Translations under genes and position numbers: made by a program | Shown: piece after piece, positions 4,273-7,240 of the stretch | Layout: each line of letters opens with the position of its first letter | Numbering within the stretch: the first letter of the stretch is position 1 | The notes under the pieces: generated by a model | The model's input: the letters and a program-made list of their open reading frames with translations, nothing else | Told to the model about the DNA's origin: nothing | Databases searched by the model: none | Assembly: GCA_030044075.1 (NCBI GenBank) | Contig: JASHWM010000119.1 | Location: 1-7,240, forward strand | Source: Candidatus Rhabdochlamydia sp. | Lineage (GTDB): Bacteria; Chlamydiota; Chlamydiia; Chlamydiales; Rhabdochlamydiaceae | Direction: 5' to 3' | Length of the DNA stretch: 7,240 bases

Positions 4273-5481
4273 ATGTCATTCCCGAATCGGACTCTAAGCA
4301 AAGAGCCATCGCTTTTAATTTTGCTCCTCCTCGTTTCTTTTGCATCCGTGTCAGCTGTTCTGTTTACACCGGCCTTGCCTGAGATCACCCAAAAATTGGG
4401 GATCTCAACTAAAGAAGCCCAGCTGACAATGAGCATATTCCTGGTTGGTTATGCGCTTGGGAACCTTCCCTGGGGCCCAGTTTCCAACAGATTTGGGAGG
4501 AAGCGTGCTGCCTTTTTCGGGATCCTCCTTGCGATCGTTGGCTCATTTCTAGTTGTCCTTGTCAATTTTTTCCAGTTTTTCTCGCTCTTTGTTTTTGGAA
4601 GGTTTCTTATGGCCCTTGGAAGCAGCGTAGGGATGAAGATCGCCTTTACTATCATCGGCGATGTATATCAAGGGGAGAAGGCAACAAAAAAAATCGCCCA
4701 CCTGTCCCTTTCTTTTGCGATAGGGCCTGCTATTGCGATTGCTCTTGGAGGTTTTTTAACAAGCTACTATGGATGGGAAAGCTGCTTTTATTTTTTAACG
4801 GGCTACAGCATCCTCCTGCTCTTTTTGACCTCGCTTCTTCCGGAAACAGCCGAAAAGCTGGATAGACAGGCATTGAGTTTCTCAAAAGTAAGGGAGGGAT
4901 ATCGTAGAAAATTAAAAAATAGGATGCTCGTCACCTCGGCGCTTTTGATGGGATGCGTCACTTCTTTTGTCTATCTATTTGCTTCTGAAGCCCCATTCAT
5001 CGGGATTGATGTGATCGGCCTGCAAGCAGACACATATGGCCTCTTAAACTTTATTCCTCCTGTCGGGATGATTGCCGGTTCCATGCTGTCGCATGCATTG
5101 GCCGGAAAAAAAGAGGCTCCTTACGCGATCATGCTCGGCATAGCTATCATGTTTTTTTCTTCTGCTGCAATGTTTCTTTTGTTCTTGCTAGGAAAAATCT
5201 CGGCCTGGTCCCTTTTTCTTCCGATGCCATTTGTGTACGTTGGGACATCGCTTGTTTTTTCAAACTCATCAGCGCTTGCAATGACCCATGCGAAAGACAA
5301 ATCGAATGCATCGGCGATGATGAACTTTATTAATTTGAGCATCACTGTTATTGCGCTTTTTGTGATAGGGTCCATCCCTACAAGCGTTTTTACATTGCCC
5401 GTCATTTTTATGGTGATTGCCTTTCTCATGGTCTTTCTCAAAAATAGGCTCTCGCATCTTTTAGCCCAAAAGTCGTTGTAA
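4273..5481 (+). CDS. MFS transporter, Bcr/CflA drug-resistance-like
   Basis: This 402-residue protein has about twelve hydrophobic segments, as in the major facilitator superfamily. The first helix and loop (SFASVSAVLFTPALPEITQKLG at about 22-43) look like the Bcr/CflA start. MFS motif A is WGPVSNRFGRKRAAFFG at 67-83, with Asn where Asp is often found. GRFLMALGSSVG at 109-120 carries the motif-B-type Arg110, and FAIGPAIAIALGGFL at 148-162 followed by YYGWESCFYF matches the antiporter-type fifth helix. LPET at 189-192 begins the central loop. Members export drugs or small metabolites by proton antiport across the inner membrane; the substrate here cannot be told. The gene starts 78 bases after the phosphatase and behind its terminator, so it probably has its own promoter. 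The ATG at 4273 has only a weak site nearby; an AAGGAAG lies too far upstream to serve it. Confidence 0.9.
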   Translation: MSFPNRTLSKEPSLLILLLLVSFASVSAVLFTPALPEITQKLGISTKEAQLTMSIFLVGYALGNLPWGPVSNRFGRKRAAFFGILLAIVGSFLVVLVNFFQFFSLFVFGRFLMALGSSVGMKIAFTIIGDVYQGEKATKKIAHLSLSFAIGPAIAIALGGFLTSYYGWESCFYFLTGYSILLLFLTSLLPETAEKLDRQALSFSKVREGYRRKLKNRMLVTSALLMGCVTSFVYLFASEAPFIGIDVIGLQADTYGLLNFIPPVGMIAGSMLSHALAGKKEAPYAIMLGIAIMFFSSAAMFLLFLLGKISAWSLFLPMPFVYVGTSLVFSNSSALAMTHAKDKSNASAMMNFINLSITVIALFVIGSIPTSVFTLPVIFMVIAFLMVFLKNRLSHLLAQKSL

Positions 5482-5556
5482 AATATTTGCTTGTCCTGTA
5501 TCTCGTGAGGATGATTTCTTATTTTTTTGAAGACAGTCCCATAACAGAAAAAAACT

Positions 5557-6258
5557 ATGAAATATAAACTGCCAAGGCAGATCACTTCGCCAGAGATCGA
5601 TAAAGTTCTTCGCAAGGAAGTGCGCAAACAAAATATCGAAGTGCTTCGGCTGACGAGGAAAAATCTTAAAGAGATAGCGGAGCTATCAGAAGTCATACAA
5701 AAATTCGGGCTGCCGGAGTATTTAGTATGCAAAAAACTCCCGTATGACCTGGGCTACGGGGTCTTTTTGCATCCCGGAGCAAGGCCGATGCCCAAAGACC
5801 AGGTCATCGGACCTTATGCTGGGGACACCTCGATCATTGCAGAAAAGATCAGGCCTGAGGGCTCATACGCTTTTACTCCTATCGAAAACATCCACCTAAA
5901 CAAAAAAGAGCAGCAGTTTTTCGATAAAAAAAATAAATTCCACCCCAAGCGCTCATATACTTTTCAGATCGATGCATGGAAACATGGCAATTTCACCAGA
6001 TTTATCAACCATTCCGAGAAACCAAATGTTGTCGCGCATCTTTTTTATGCTCCCTCCAACGCTTGCGGACTTGCCAAATCAGTGATCGAGGTGATCTATT
6101 TTGCCAAGAAGACGATCCGTCCAGGAGAGCAGCTCCTTGTTTCTTATGAAGACGAAGAGGACAGCTACTGGGGAGCTGTCAAGATCAAGCCATTTCCTAT
6201 GACGCCGAAGACCTTTCAGCTCGATGCTTCTCTTCGTATCGTCGAAAGGTCATCTTAA
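5557..6258 (+). CDS. SET-domain protein lysine methyltransferase, chlamydial NUE-like
   Basis: This 233-residue protein has a SET domain at roughly residues 55-205. Visible elements are GYGVF (66-70), GPYAGD (85-90), YTFQIDA (134-140), the cofactor-binding segment FTRFINHSEKPNV (146-158, canonical NHS..PN), and GEQLLVSYEDE..YW (190-205), which includes the catalytic Tyr region. SET enzymes transfer methyl from S-adenosylmethionine to lysines. Chlamydia homologues are known either as a secreted effector that methylates host histones (NUE) or as a modifier of the chlamydial histone-like protein Hc1; I infer a similar role. Residues 1-45 are highly charged (Lys/Arg/Glu) and could hold a nuclear or secretion signal, but no Sec signal peptide is present. 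ATG 5557 is preceded directly by an in-frame TAA three codons upstream of act, so no longer start exists; it has no clear Shine-Dalgarno site. Confidence 0.88.
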   Translation: MKYKLPRQITSPEIDKVLRKEVRKQNIEVLRLTRKNLKEIAELSEVIQKFGLPEYLVCKKLPYDLGYGVFLHPGARPMPKDQVIGPYAGDTSIIAEKIRPEGSYAFTPIENIHLNKKEQQFFDKKNKFHPKRSYTFQIDAWKHGNFTRFINHSEKPNVVAHLFYAPSNACGLAKSVIEVIYFAKKTIRPGEQLLVSYEDEEDSYWGAVKIKPFPMTPKTFQLDASLRIVERSS

Positions 6259-6331
6259 TTTTTTTAATTTCGATTTGTTTCATCAAAAAAGAGCAAAACC
6301 ATTAGGATATCGACTCATTGATTTTTTTAAT

Positions 6332-6336
6332 GGAGG
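6332..6336 (+). promoter_or_regulatory. Ribosome binding site for the long (signal-peptide) form of cytidine deaminase
   Basis: GGAGG sits four bases before ATG 6341. The match is perfect and the spacing slightly tight. It supports translation of the form that begins MKLLALLTTLSTPFLGAA. Confidence 0.65.
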
Positions 6337-6340
6337 ACCT

Positions 6341-6790
6341 ATGAAATTACTTGCCTTGCTTACTACTTTATCCACACCTTTTTTAGGAGCAGCCATGCAG
6401 ACACAGATCGATGATTTGAAAAGCAGCGCCTTGGAGTCTCGAAAAAATGCCTATGCACCCTATTCGAAATATTATGTAGGCGCATCCCTTGTTACAAAAT
6501 CGGGTAAGATCTTCAGTGGGTGCAATGTGGAAAATGCTTCTTTCGGACTTGGCAACTGCGCGGAAAGGACCGCTGTCTTCAAAGCGGTATCGGAAGGAGA
6601 AAATCAGATCGAACTGATTGTCGTCTCTACAAAAGATGGAGGAACTCCTTGCGGGGCCTGCAGACAGGTACTGAATGAATTCAATCCAAAAATGCGTGTG
6701 ATCGCCATCGACGAGGAAGGACATGTCCACCATGATACGACGCTAGATAAGCTGCTTCCGCATGCTTTTGGGCCGGCAAATTTGGACTAG
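6341..6790 (+). CDS. cdd: Cytidine deaminase, with a possible signal peptide from the upstream start
   Basis: The enzyme converts cytidine and deoxycytidine to uridine and deoxyuridine in pyrimidine salvage. From ATG 6341 it has 149 residues. Visible are YAPYSKYYVGASL (38-50), substrate-binding FSGCNVENASFG (58-69), and the zinc site NCAERTAVF with C73 and catalytic E75, plus PCGACRQ with C104 and C107. FGPANL closes the protein. This is the homotetrameric type with three cysteine ligands. Residues 1-18 (MKLLALLTTLSTPFLGAA) form a lysine-led hydrophobic segment like a signal peptide. A second in-frame ATG at 6395, preceded by AGGAG five bases upstream, would yield a 131-residue protein close to the usual 130-136. 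Both starts have good sites, so either or both may be used. The gene stops one base before the end of prfC on the other strand. Confidence 0.93.
   Translation: MKLLALLTTLSTPFLGAAMQTQIDDLKSSALESRKNAYAPYSKYYVGASLVTKSGKIFSGCNVENASFGLGNCAERTAVFKAVSEGENQIELIVVSTKDGGTPCGACRQVLNEFNPKMRVIAIDEEGHVHHDTTLDKLLPHAFGPANLD
6385..6389 (+). promoter_or_regulatory. Internal ribosome binding site for a short cytosolic form of cytidine deaminase
   Basis: AGGAG lies inside the signal-peptide-coding stretch, five bases before the in-frame ATG at 6395-6397. Starting there gives a standard-length enzyme (MQTQIDDLKSS...). It may be a genuine second start or a chance result of Gly-Ala codons. Confidence 0.45.
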
Positions 6791-6791
6791 G

Positions 6792-7240
6792 CTATACAAG
6801 GACGTCCACAAGTTCATGTTTGGGGTTTTGCTTGATGCAGTATTGCTTGTCCCACTGGCTGGTGAACAGCGCCATCGGCCGATCTTGCTTGTCTTTGACA
6901 ATGACGGACGTTGATGTCTTTGCAAAGGTTTTCATATCTCCCAGGATCCACGCGCTGCATTGAAAAGGGAGGAGCGTGAGGACCGTGTCGACGCCGTATT
7001 CGTCTTTCAGGCGGTATTGCATGACCTCGAACTGCAGTTTTCCAACGGCTGCGAAAATTAGGTCGCCTTCCTGCTCAAAGGAGCGGAGGATTTGGATGGC
7101 CCCTTCGTCAGAAAGCTGGACGATCCCCTTGTCGAAAGATTTTCTCTTGCTCACATCCTTAGGGTAGAGCCTGGCAAAAATCTCGGGCTGGAACTGGGGC
7201 AGAGGCTTAAAATTAAAACCTCCAGTAATGGAGAGGGTAT
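6792..7240 (-). CDS. prfC: Peptide chain release factor 3, C-terminal part (5' end outside the window)
   Basis: The frame is open from the right edge of the window to TAG at 6792-6794, giving 148 residues of the C-terminal domains. RF3 is a GTPase that removes RF1 or RF2 from the ribosome after peptide release. Recognisable family segments in order are FQPEIFARLYPKD, KGIVQLSDEGAIQILR, AAVGKLQFEVMQYRLKDEYG and, near the end, DRPMALFTSQWDK. RF3 is usually about 530 residues, so the GTPase domain and most of domain II lie beyond the window. A GTG codon at 7152-7154 within the open frame is internal, not the start, because RF3-like sequence continues upstream of it. The gene is convergent with cytidine deaminase, with one base between the stop codons and no visible terminator for either. 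Confidence 0.93.
   Translation of the reverse strand, partial: TLSITGGFNFKPLPQFQPEIFARLYPKDVSKRKSFDKGIVQLSDEGAIQILRSFEQEGDLIFAAVGKLQFEVMQYRLKDEYGVDTVLTLLPFQCSAWILGDMKTFAKTSTSVIVKDKQDRPMALFTSQWDKQYCIKQNPKHELVDVLV

Noticed and set aside
5121..5732. 203-codon minus-strand open frame across the end of the transporter and start of the SET gene
   Set aside because: It is antisense to two well-supported genes and spans their boundary, and its translation shows no recognisable motif.
6383..6733. 116-codon minus-strand frame opposite cytidine deaminase
   Set aside because: It mirrors the conserved deaminase coding sequence and has no start signal or family features.
1..7240. CRISPR array, insertion sequence, tRNA or rRNA
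   Set aside because: I saw no regularly spaced repeats, transposase frame with terminal inverted repeats, cloverleaf with a T-loop signature, or rRNA segment.

Overview
The window looks like a stretch of chromosome from a Gram-negative, host-associated bacterium. My best guess is an environmental ('Chlamydia-like') member of the Chlamydiota. This rests on a stand-alone SET-domain protein resembling the chlamydial NUE family, a predicted mitochondrial-carrier-like protein, moderate base composition with AT-rich intergenic stretches, and weak or absent Shine-Dalgarno sites on some genes beside strong ones on others. It is an inference: no rRNA or diagnostic marker lies in the window.

Layout. 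1-216 is a short plus-strand membrane ORF, possibly the end of a longer gene. 313-1053 (minus) encodes a 246-residue protein with three ~79-residue repeats, the last closely resembling a mitochondrial carrier (SLC25/MCF) repeat. Upstream, 1054-1752 holds a duplicated copy of that gene's leader and N-terminal region joined to a short hydrophobic tail (1151-1378, minus), and a further tiny ORF or small RNA (1467-1604, minus) behind a near-consensus promoter (1612-1640) and a perfect palindrome (1661-1676). 1753-2364 (minus) is an acireductone dioxygenase carrying a predicted signal peptide, with a clear terminator after it. On the plus strand follow a VanX/DdpX-type D-Ala-D-Ala dipeptidase (2458-3252), a histidine-phosphatase-family protein with a predicted signal peptide and an altered RHG motif (3388-4194), a Bcr/CflA-like MFS efflux transporter (4273-5481), a SET-domain methyltransferase (5557-6258) and a cytidine deaminase with two possible starts, one adding a signal peptide (6341-6790). 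The window closes with the C-terminal part of peptide chain release factor 3 on the minus strand (6792-7240).

How the genes fit together. There is no single metabolic operon: most genes have their own leaders, and two have their own terminators. The common thread is location. Three enzymes normally found in the cytosol (acireductone dioxygenase, a phosphoglycerate-mutase-like protein and cytidine deaminase) carry predicted N-terminal export signals. They sit among a dipeptidase, a transporter, a predicted host-directed methyltransferase and a carrier-like protein of a type otherwise typical of eukaryotes. This suggests an accessory region concerned with the cell envelope or the host compartment, flanked by the housekeeping gene prfC. 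The most unusual items are the carrier-like gene with its duplicated N-terminal module, and the signal-peptide-bearing acireductone dioxygenase, whose metal ligands are all intact.
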